From: an uncultured Synergistia bacterium
GTDB taxonomy: Bacteria > Eremiobacterota > SpSt-956 > JAKJGF01
DNA: 5,008 bases
Assembly (NCBI GenBank): GCA_937888925.1
Contig: CALARM010000619.1
Span: 1 to 5,008 of the forward strand
Direction of reading: 5' to 3'
The translations under genes were made by a program, and so were the position numbers. The notes below the pieces were generated by a model. It worked only from the letters and a program-made list of their open reading frames with translations, was not told where the DNA came from and did not search any database. Below are positions 1-5,008 of this stretch, piece by piece (the first letter of the stretch is position 1; every line of letters begins with the position of its first letter).

Positions 1-1200
1 TTTATAATCGACAGTGGTATTGTAGGAGAAAAATGGCTTTCTGTAAGACCTAAAAGCACAAAGCCAAAAGGCTTTATAAAAAAAGACGGGAAAGATGTCC
101 TCTATGGTGAAACACCTGTTAATCTTCAGGATCTGACAAAGGATGTAAAACATGGTATCTCAGAGCTTACAGGCACCATAAAAACAATTGATATAACGGC
201 AAAAAATGTAAATAAAATAGTTGGCGACAAAGAAACACAGAAAGCTCTGAAAGATACGGTACTTAATGTCCGTCAGGCCAGTGAGGAATTAAACAGACTG
301 CTTGTCAGCACGGGAGGCCATATAGATACCATATCGGCAGAGGTTCAAAATACTCTGAGACTCTTATCTTCCGAACTTGAAATGACTACGGCAGATGTGA
401 GGGATAATCTTGATATGGTCTCTGGTGATGTATATCGTTTTACCAATACACTGAACAGGATTGCAGGAGATAATGAAACAGATGTGAGAGACATGGTAAG
501 AAATTTAAAGAAGACCTCACAGGAACTTGAAGTTGCCATTGAGTATGTAAATACCTTTGTAGGCGATCAGGAGATTTCCAATGATATAAGAGAAACCCTT
601 AAGAGCCTGAGAAGAACCAGTGCGACAGTAGAAGAAACTGCCACCAATCTTCAGGCTTTTGTGACAGATAAAGAACTTCAGCAGGACCTTCGTGATACCA
701 TATCAAATGCAAGAAGTACCCTTGAAAATGCAGATGCACTTCTGGCAGGGACAAGAGAATTTTTTGCCAAAAGAGATACATTGATTCCTTCCAGAGTATC
801 ATATCAGTTACTTCTTACGGGTGTGAGGAATGAAAACGGCGATATAGACGGTTCAGCCGATGTTCTTGCCAATCTTTATAATAAAAGCGGAGATGCCTAT
901 CTGCAGTTAGGTATAACTGACGTAAACGACCAGAGCAGAATGAATGTTCAGTTAGGAAAAATACTTGACGATAGAAATACAGTCCGTGTAGGTGTTATAA
1001 AAGCCAATTTCGGATTTGGATATGATTACAGATTTTCAGAGAATGCAACTGTTAATCTCGATTTCTTTGATATTGCTCATCCTACACTTGACTTTAAAAC
1101 CAGATACAGACTTAATGACAGAGTCGACCTGATACTTGGTGTGGATAATATATTCAGGGATGAGCAGCAGGTAAAAATCGGAACGGGAATCAATTTTTAA
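1..1200 (+). CDS. mlaD: MlaD-like MCE protein with trans-envelope helical shaft and C-terminal beta-barrel-like domain (5' end missing)
   Basis: The frame is open from the first base to a TAA at 1198-1200, giving 399 residues; the start, membrane anchor and most of the MCE domain lie upstream. Residues 1-17 (FIIDSGIVGEKWLSVRP) look like the last strands of an MCE domain. Residues 40-260 are a long amphipathic helical region with recurring (G/T)D-x-E modules at about 75, 156, 188 and 222. Residues 265-399 alternate short polar turns with about 8-10 beta-strand-like segments and end in GTGINF, an aromatic C-terminus typical of outer-membrane proteins. MCE proteins move phospholipids between inner and outer membranes with an MlaE permease and MlaF ATPase. 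In Veillonella, MlaD carries its own outer-membrane barrel and is proposed to bridge the periplasm; this protein fits that design. The MlaE/MlaF partners are expected upstream but are not visible. A Met at 382 would start a shorter frame, but it is internal to the helical region. Family is fairly sure; the barrel is inferred from strand pattern. Confidence 0.82.
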   Translation, partial: FIIDSGIVGEKWLSVRPKSTKPKGFIKKDGKDVLYGETPVNLQDLTKDVKHGISELTGTIKTIDITAKNVNKIVGDKETQKALKDTVLNVRQASEELNRLLVSTGGHIDTISAEVQNTLRLLSSELEMTTADVRDNLDMVSGDVYRFTNTLNRIAGDNETDVRDMVRNLKKTSQELEVAIEYVNTFVGDQEISNDIRETLKSLRRTSATVEETATNLQAFVTDKELQQDLRDTISNARSTLENADALLAGTREFFAKRDTLIPSRVSYQLLLTGVRNENGDIDGSADVLANLYNKSGDAYLQLGITDVNDQSRMNVQLGKILDDRNTVRVGVIKANFGFGYDYRFSENATVNLDFFDIAHPTLDFKTRYRLNDRVDLILGVDNIFRDEQQVKIGTGINF

Positions 1201-1249
1201 GTGAAAAGCGAAAAGTGAAAAGTGAAAAGTGAAAAGTGAAAAGTGAGTA
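1201..1249 (+). repeat. Heptanucleotide tandem array (GTGAAAA)n
   Basis: Six tandem 7-bp units run from 1201 to 1242: five are GTGAAAA and the second is GCGAAAA. A seventh, diverged unit is GTGAGTA at 1243-1249. The array starts on the base immediately after the mlaD-like stop codon. It resembles the short tandemly repeated heptamers (STRR) known from cyanobacteria and common as intergenic filler in several phyla. No function can be read from it. Confidence 0.93.
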
Positions 1250-1253
1250 GTAG

Positions 1254-1283
1254 GAGCGAACCACTGTGTTCGCCCGGTACCGG
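1254..1283. repeat. Intergenic hairpin plus 10-bp palindrome
   Basis: A 6-bp inverted repeat (GCGAAC 1256-1261, GTTCGC 1268-1273) encloses the loop CACTGT. It is followed at once by the perfect palindrome CCGGTACCGG (1274-1283). There is no T-run on either strand, so it does not look like a Rho-independent terminator. The surrounding pattern GTGAGTAG, GGAGCG...CGCCC recurs at the hairpin near 2111-2130 on the other strand, which suggests a dispersed repeat family. It lies between the converging mlaD-like and zinc-ribbon genes. Confidence 0.7.
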
Positions 1284-1289
1284 TGAAAA

Positions 1290-1331
1290 TACGCATTACG
1301 CATCACGATTATATTATCACGTATTACGCTT
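1290..1331. repeat. Degenerate heptamer array, TACGCAT/CACGATT type
   Basis: In 7-base steps the sequence reads TACGCAT, TACGCAT, CACGATT, ATATTAT, CACGTAT, TACGCTT. The first two units are identical and the rest are diverged. The last two units run into the 3' end of the minus-strand zinc-ribbon gene, so that gene's terminal GCG codon and TAA stop are made of repeat sequence. A related pair of units (CGTTATG, CGTCACG) occurs near 2255-2268. Confidence 0.7.
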
Positions 1332-2034
1332 TAAATTTCCTTTTTATCTTTTCATATTCTTCAGGTGTTAAATGATTTTTTAATTTTTCAAGGGATTCTT
1401 CTTTTGATATGTCAGAACCTCTGTAATTATTATAGGCATGAGAAGAAGTTTTTTTATATATATATTCCATATCTTCGTCAAATAATCCGTTATTTTCAAA
1501 ATACTTTATGGCTACTTCTCCCATACCGCAGGTCCAGCCGTAAACAAATGGGGCAGTAAGGAGCCCTCCTATTACCGGTATGAAATTACCTATGATTAAT
1601 GCACTTATTTCTCCCATGATGCTGAACCCTGCAGCGGCAGCTATTTCCATAAGAGTTTTTTCAGGTTTTATTTCTTTCTCATAAATTTTCCCTATGGAAA
1701 CAATCATGGCACACTGGAGAGGGAGAAGAAAAAATATATCGCAGAATGGTATTTTTACTGCTACAAGAGCGGCTGCCATTATGGAAAAGGTATGTATTAT
1801 TTTTCTTGCTCTTGCCCTTTTAAATTCTTCTTCATCTATAAGTCTTGGCGGCCCGAAATACCTGTTATCATATTCATAGTCCACTTTATCATAATTATAA
1901 TCATCTTCATCTTTATCATAATAAGAATTTATATGGGAAGCAGCAGAACTCTTCTTATCCATAATATTACCGCATCTATTACAGAATTTTGCATTATCTC
2001 TGTTTTTTGTTCCACATTTGGTACAGAAGTTCAT
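1324..2034 (-). CDS. Zinc-ribbon protein with DUF697-like hydrophobic domain
   Basis: Complete 236-residue protein. The N-terminus is a zinc ribbon with C4-x2-C7 and C18-x2-C21, the double-CxxC type that binds one zinc. Residues 35-60 form a linker very rich in Tyr and Asp. Residues 78-180 are hydrophobic helices resembling DUF697: KIPFCDI near 94-100, Gln107 in a helix, an Ala/Gly-rich segment, FIPVIGGLL near 151-159, and a final GEVAIKYFE. DUF697 is known mostly from proteins with P-loop GTPase domains and from membrane-associated bacterial proteins; no GTPase motif is present here. The tail, 208-236, is a charged helix (SKEESLEKLKNHLTPEEYEK) resembling a short SHOCT-like module. It is probably attached to the inner membrane. 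The ATG at 2034-2032 is chosen because the zinc ribbon starts at once and AAAGGGGA lies just upstream. It converges with the mlaD-like gene and diverges from the STAND gene, so it is probably monocistronic. Specific function is unknown. Confidence 0.88.
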   Translation of the reverse strand: MNFCTKCGTKNRDNAKFCNRCGNIMDKKSSAASHINSYYDKDEDDYNYDKVDYEYDNRYFGPPRLIDEEEFKRARARKIIHTFSIMAAALVAVKIPFCDIFFLLPLQCAMIVSIGKIYEKEIKPEKTLMEIAAAAGFSIMGEISALIIGNFIPVIGGLLTAPFVYGWTCGMGEVAIKYFENNGLFDEDMEYIYKKTSSHAYNNYRGSDISKEESLEKLKNHLTPEEYEKIKRKFKA

Positions 2035-2040
2035 ATACAG

Positions 2041-2048
2041 TCCCCTTT
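2041..2048 (-). promoter_or_regulatory. Ribosome binding site of the zinc-ribbon gene
   Basis: On the minus strand AAAGGGGA sits 6 bases before the ATG at 2034. Its purine-rich core and spacing support that start codon. Confidence 0.75.
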
Positions 2049-2050
2049 AC

Positions 2051-2078
2051 AGTGAGCAGTGACCAGTTGCCGGTTGTT
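2051..2078. repeat. Degenerate heptamer array, AGTGACC type
   Basis: In 7-base steps the plus strand reads AGTGAGC, AGTGACC, AGTTGCC, GGTTGTT, each unit differing from the last by one to three bases. It lies directly upstream of the zinc-ribbon gene's ribosome binding site, probably within its 5' leader. A further pair of heptamers (ATTCACT, CTTCACC) occurs at 2094-2107. Confidence 0.65.
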
Positions 2079-2110
2079 TTATCAATCACGTATATTCACT
2101 CTTCACCTCA

Positions 2111-2130
2111 GGGCGTTTTATTAAACGCCC
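2111..2130. repeat. Hairpin GGGCGTTT-TATT-AAACGCCC
   Basis: A perfect 8-bp inverted repeat with a 4-base loop. On the minus strand it is preceded by GTGAGTAG and followed by TGAGGTGAAGAGTGAATATACG, the same order of elements seen on the plus strand at 1243-1293. No T-tract follows on either strand, so a terminator role is not supported. If the candidate promoter near 2171-2176 is real, the hairpin is in the zinc-ribbon gene's 5' leader. Confidence 0.75.
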
Positions 2131-2132
2131 CT

Positions 2133-2167
2133 ACTCACGACTCACGACTCACGACTCACGACTCACG
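2133..2167 (-). repeat. Heptanucleotide tandem array, five perfect CGTGAGT units
   Basis: Five identical, uninterrupted copies of ACTCACG on the plus strand (CGTGAGT on the minus strand). Perfect identity suggests recent expansion or active slippage, unlike the diverged arrays nearby. Read on the minus strand, the array leads directly into GTGAGTAGGGGCG and the hairpin. Confidence 0.95.
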
Positions 2168-2170
2168 TAA

Positions 2171-2176
2171 ATTATA
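2171..2176 (-). promoter_or_regulatory. Candidate -10 box for the zinc-ribbon gene
   Basis: The minus strand carries a perfect TATAAT, within TATGATATAATTTACG, about 137 bases upstream of the zinc-ribbon start. No good -35 hexamer is seen at 16-18 bases. If used, the leader would contain the CGTGAGT array, the hairpin and the AGTGACC array. In DNA this AT-rich, a chance match is quite possible. Confidence 0.35.
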
Positions 2177-2233
2177 TCATAAAACATAATGACCTCATAG
2201 AGAGGATTTTTCATTTTCTCTGTTGAAGTTATT

Positions 2234-2268
2234 ATTAACTATTAACCATTAACCCGTTATGCGTCACG
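2234..2268 (+). repeat. Degenerate heptamer array, ATTAACC type
   Basis: In 7-base steps it reads ATTAACT, ATTAACC, ATTAACC, CGTTATG, CGTCACG. The first three units are one family. The last two resemble the reverse complement of the TACGCAT/CACGATT family at 1290-1331. It ends about 20 bases before the STAND gene's ribosome binding site, so it lies in that gene's promoter region. Confidence 0.75.
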
Positions 2269-2276
2269 AACATAAT
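2249..2276 (+). promoter_or_regulatory. Weak candidate promoter for the STAND gene
   Basis: TTAACC (2249-2254) and CATAAT (2271-2276) are separated by 16 bases and match the sigma-70 consensus at four and five of six positions. This would place transcription start near 2283, just ahead of the ribosome binding site. The -35-like hexamer is part of the ATTAACC heptamer array. The match is weak, and other AT-rich hexamers upstream could serve instead. Confidence 0.25.
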
Positions 2277-2287
2277 AAGAGAAATAT

Positions 2288-2296
2288 AAGGGAGGA
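2288..2296 (+). promoter_or_regulatory. Strong ribosome binding site of the STAND gene
   Basis: AAGGGAGGA with the core GGAGG ends 8 bases before the ATG at 2304. This near-ideal Shine-Dalgarno fixes the start, and the GxR box of the NTPase begins only about 14 codons later. Confidence 0.85.
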
Positions 2297-2303
2297 AGCA
2301 TAT

Positions 2304-5008
2304 ATGAATTTATCCTATCCTAAAGCTCCTGCTGTGTTTTCCGGAAGAAAAAAAATCCTTGAACAGCTTAAAACAGGTTTTATTCATTATAATGTGTTAA
2401 TAATAGACGGTATGGCCGGTATAGGTAAAACAGCTCTGTCCCTTCATTTTGCCTCAATCATTGATTCTTCTCCCGATTTTTTCCCTTTTCACGGTAATGT
2501 AATATGGATTCAATGTGAGGAAGGGTGGAGAACAGAAACATTACTTTATGAAATCAATCATCTGTTTAAAGAAAGAGGGGAGCAAAATTTTGACGGATAC
2601 CTCAAAGATAATGACTGTGACGGCATATTGAGGTGTCTTATTTTTCTGTTAAATAACAGTAATTATACTGTTTTTATAGATGATTACCACAGAATTTCAG
2701 ATAATAAGAGATTTATAGAACTGTGCGCCAGATTCCTGAGAAAATCCAGAGTATTTTTTATCTCCAGGGAAAAACCTGATTTTTCACCTATGGAATGGAT
2801 GGATATTTTTGAAGTTACCCTTCACTCTCTTGGCAGGCACGAGAGTTTTTGTATGATAAAAAAACTGCTGGAATTACATACCTGTACTTCACTGAAACAG
2901 CATATTATGGAAGAGATTTACACCGGGACAGGAGGTCATCCTTTTTTGATAAAATCTTTTTTAAGCCTCCTTGTATCAGGTGATAAGACAACGGAAGAAT
3001 TACTCTGCCACAGGGAATTTTCCGGAGATTATATTTGCAGTCAGTTGTTAAAAGGCTTAAAAGACCGGGAAAGAGATTTACTTGTTTCCTTTTCAGTCTA
3101 CAGAAAACCTGTCAGAAGAGACGGTATCATGTTGATTTATTCATATGAAGATATTGACGATATCATTGAAGGGTTAAAAAAGAAATTTCTTATAGAACTT
3201 GATGGAAATAAAAGATATTCTATGGATGGCCTCCTTCGCGATTTTTGTTATGGACAGAGCGATAAAAAACATCTTCATAAGCTCTGTGCATCTTATTATA
3301 CTGAATTTATTCACAGAGAAGGATATACACTTGACCCGGGAAAAGAAGCTTTCTACCATTATTTTAAAGGAGAAGACTATGGAAAAGCTATAGAAATACT
3401 TGCAAATATTATGGGAGAAATGGCTTTATATTTTCAGCTCGGTGAACTGGAAGAATACATAGATAATATAGTCGAAATTACCGAAGAGATACCATCTTCT
3501 TTTTTCCTTGTAAAGGCGCAAATACTCAGAGTTACAGGAAGATCCCGGGAAGCCGTAAAACTTCTGGAGAGCAGGTCCGCCGCTCTGCCATTATATGAGA
3601 AACACAGATTCCTTATACTTTTATCACGTATTCTTTCCAGACTTGGAGAATGGGACAGAGCCATGGAAATAAGCAGAACAGTTATTCCCATATTGCAGGA
3701 TCGGAGAGAGGATTTAGCCGGTGCATATGCCTGCATGGGATCGATTTATCGCCGTAAAGGAGATTATATGTCTGCTCTGGATTATTATAAAAAGAGCCTG
3801 GACCTTAATAAAAAATCGGATAAAAAACTGGAATTGAGTTTAAAACAGTCTATGGCAATTACTGTGGCAAAAAATGAAGTATCGGAAGAACATATAAATC
3901 GTCTTGAGGGATATTTAAATGAGGCTGAAACTCTGAATTTTCCGGATTTAAAGCTTTCCTTTAAAAATAACCTGGCTCTTGCATGTTATGATATTGGAAA
4001 TTATGATAAATCATTGAAGCTATGGACGGATAATATAGAGAACTGTCGTAATTTCGGATGGAAGGAAGCAATTATGCATTCTCTGGTCAGTTCATCATTA
4101 CTTTTTGAAGAAATGGGAGAACCGCAGAGAGCAATTTCTCAATATATAGAAGCATTACATATAAGTCGTACTATTGAAGACAATTATTTTCAGTGTCTTA
4201 TCCTGTGCAGACTTGCAGGTCTTTATCTGATGCTGGGAGAGGTGGAAAAAGGAACAGATTTTACGGAGAATGCCCTGACTATGGCCTATAAATATGGATT
4301 TAAAGAATTACTTTCAGATATTAATATTAATGCCGGGGAAATGTACTTTATAAAAGGTAATAAAGACCGGGCTTCCCGGTGTTTAAATGATGTTCTTTCA
4401 GGTGAACATGCTTATCAACTGGCAAGAGCTTATAGATTGAAATATATTCTGGACATGGATGTATATTTTAAAGACAGGGCAGACGAATATCTGGCACAGG
4501 TTAAAGGCTACAAAAAAAGAAGATGTGAAAAGTATTTTGCTTATCTTGATGAACTGGCTCAGAGAATTTTTCCCTTATCATCAGAAAGAAAGTATATTGT
4601 TAAAATGCGTGACAGAAATTATGATGCCACTATAGATGAAATAGAAAGTCTCAGAAAAAGAAAAGAAGACTTTGATATTTTTCTGGACGGTATTGACGGT
4701 ACTGTAATGGAAAAATCCATGGGACATATAGAGCTTTACAGAAAAAAATCCCTGTCAGATCTTTTATTTTTCTTTGTAAGAAATGGTGGTAAATTCTTTT
4801 CTCCCGGAGATTTATTCCCTCACGTATGGAAAGCTAAATATGTCCATATGACCGATTGTCCTACAGTGAAGATGTCTGTTTCCAGGATAAGAAAACTCAT
4901 AGAACCTCATCCGGAAGAACCTAAATACCTGAAACTTTCACCGGTAAGGTATAAAGAAGAAAGAAAATATTATTTCGATGACTGGAATAATTATTGTTTT
5001 ATTGAGGA
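2304..5008 (+). CDS. STAND-family NTPase regulator: P-loop NTPase, TPR solenoid, C-terminal OmpR-type DNA-binding domain (3' end missing)
   Basis: Open for 901 codons to the window edge. FSGRKKILEQL (12-22) is the usual lead-in box of STAND NTPases. Then come Walker A GMAGIGKT (36-43), Walker B VFIDD (123-127), a sensor-like VFFISRE (150-156) and the GxP-type GGHPFL (210-215). A winged-helix segment includes YSMDGLLRDF (305-314). Residues about 350-750 are helical TPR-like repeats; the clearest are at 473-505, 552-584, 590-622 and 631-663. Residues 790-901 match the OmpR/PhoB effector fold: strands, LLFFFVRNGGKFFSPGDLF, VW at 841-842, recognition helix TVKMSVSRIRKLIEP (854-868), then a strand-rich wing. 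STAND proteins are ATP-driven switches in which a ligand or partner on the solenoid triggers oligomerisation. This layout predicts a cytoplasmic, signal-activated transcription factor with MalT-like order. Ligand and targets are unknown. Since the winged helix is nearly complete, the stop is probably soon after 5008. Class is confident; specific role is not known. Confidence 0.88.
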   Translation, partial: MNLSYPKAPAVFSGRKKILEQLKTGFIHYNVLIIDGMAGIGKTALSLHFASIIDSSPDFFPFHGNVIWIQCEEGWRTETLLYEINHLFKERGEQNFDGYLKDNDCDGILRCLIFLLNNSNYTVFIDDYHRISDNKRFIELCARFLRKSRVFFISREKPDFSPMEWMDIFEVTLHSLGRHESFCMIKKLLELHTCTSLKQHIMEEIYTGTGGHPFLIKSFLSLLVSGDKTTEELLCHREFSGDYICSQLLKGLKDRERDLLVSFSVYRKPVRRDGIMLIYSYEDIDDIIEGLKKKFLIELDGNKRYSMDGLLRDFCYGQSDKKHLHKLCASYYTEFIHREGYTLDPGKEAFYHYFKGEDYGKAIEILANIMGEMALYFQLGELEEYIDNIVEITEEIPSSFFLVKAQILRVTGRSREAVKLLESRSAALPLYEKHRFLILLSRILSRLGEWDRAMEISRTVIPILQDRREDLAGAYACMGSIYRRKGDYMSALDYYKKSLDLNKKSDKKLELSLKQSMAITVAKNEVSEEHINRLEGYLNEAETLNFPDLKLSFKNNLALACYDIGNYDKSLKLWTDNIENCRNFGWKEAIMHSLVSSSLLFEEMGEPQRAISQYIEALHISRTIEDNYFQCLILCRLAGLYLMLGEVEKGTDFTENALTMAYKYGFKELLSDININAGEMYFIKGNKDRASRCLNDVLSGEHAYQLARAYRLKYILDMDVYFKDRADEYLAQVKGYKKRRCEKYFAYLDELAQRIFPLSSERKYIVKMRDRNYDATIDEIESLRKRKEDFDIFLDGIDGTVMEKSMGHIELYRKKSLSDLLFFFVRNGGKFFSPGDLFPHVWKAKYVHMTDCPTVKMSVSRIRKLIEPHPEEPKYLKLSPVRYKEERKYYFDDWNNYCFIE

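Noticed and set aside
1256..1273. Rho-independent terminator between the convergent genes
   Set aside because: The stem is only 6 bp and no T-run follows on either strand. The same pattern recurs at another locus, which fits a dispersed repeat better.
1036..1296. Minus-strand 86-codon open frame
   Set aside because: It overlaps the mlaD-like gene antisense, and its N-terminal half is translated heptamer repeat; no family resemblance or ribosome binding site.
2111..2130. Terminator or riboswitch expression platform
   Set aside because: The stem is good but no T-tract follows on either strand, and no conserved riboswitch core was recognised around it.
2133..2167. CRISPR-like direct repeats
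   Set aside because: Units are 7 bp with no spacers between them, and no cas genes are present; this is a simple tandem array.
1792..2189. Plus-strand open frames antisense to the zinc-ribbon gene and its leader
   Set aside because: They have low-complexity hydrophobic or repeat-derived sequences and lie opposite a well-supported gene.
3174..3736. Short open frames on both strands inside the STAND gene
   Set aside because: They are overlapped by a continuous 901-codon frame with recognisable domains; they are shadows in other frames.
2304..5008. Antiviral (Avs-like) STAND defence protein
   Set aside because: No nuclease, protease, TIR or other effector domain precedes the NTPase, and the C-terminus looks like a DNA-binding winged helix. 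A transcription regulator is the better reading.

Overview
This 5,008-base window is AT-rich bacterial DNA, most likely from a diderm Firmicute (Negativicutes-like). The main reason is the first gene: an MCE/MlaD-type lipid-transport protein whose long helical shaft continues into a C-terminal beta-strand domain ending in an outer-membrane-like '-NF'. Established work on Veillonella describes MlaD proteins of this trans-envelope design. The intergenic DNA is full of degenerate 7-bp tandem repeats and is otherwise ordinary. The taxon is an inference; no rRNA or marker gene is present.

Layout. (1) 1-1200, + strand: 3' part of the mlaD-like gene, with its start and membrane anchor upstream of the window. 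(2) 1201-1331: a (GTGAAAA)n heptamer array that begins on the base after the mlaD stop, a small hairpin, a 10-bp palindrome and a second heptamer family (TACGCAT). (3) 1324-2034, - strand: a complete 236-residue protein with an N-terminal zinc ribbon, a Tyr/Asp-rich linker, a DUF697-like hydrophobic domain and a charged C-terminal tail. (4) 2035-2303: a divergent intergenic region with three more heptamer arrays, a second hairpin and candidate promoter elements. (5) 2304-5008, + strand: at least 901 residues of a STAND-type signal-transduction NTPase (P-loop NTPase, winged helix, TPR-like solenoid) with an OmpR/PhoB-type DNA-binding domain at its C-terminus. The frame is open to the window edge and the stop lies outside.

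The three genes show no obvious shared pathway. The mlaD-like gene is probably the end of an operon lying to the left. The zinc-ribbon gene converges on it and diverges from the STAND gene, so the zinc-ribbon gene is a single transcription unit walled off by repeats. Both intergenic regions carry the same ordered composite (heptamer array, GTGAGTAG, GGxGCG...CGCCC hairpin, GGTGAA...ATACG), and the two copies face inward toward the zinc-ribbon gene. The most notable items are this inward-facing repeat pair and the STAND regulator, whose MalT-like order carries an OmpR-type rather than a LuxR-type DNA-binding domain.
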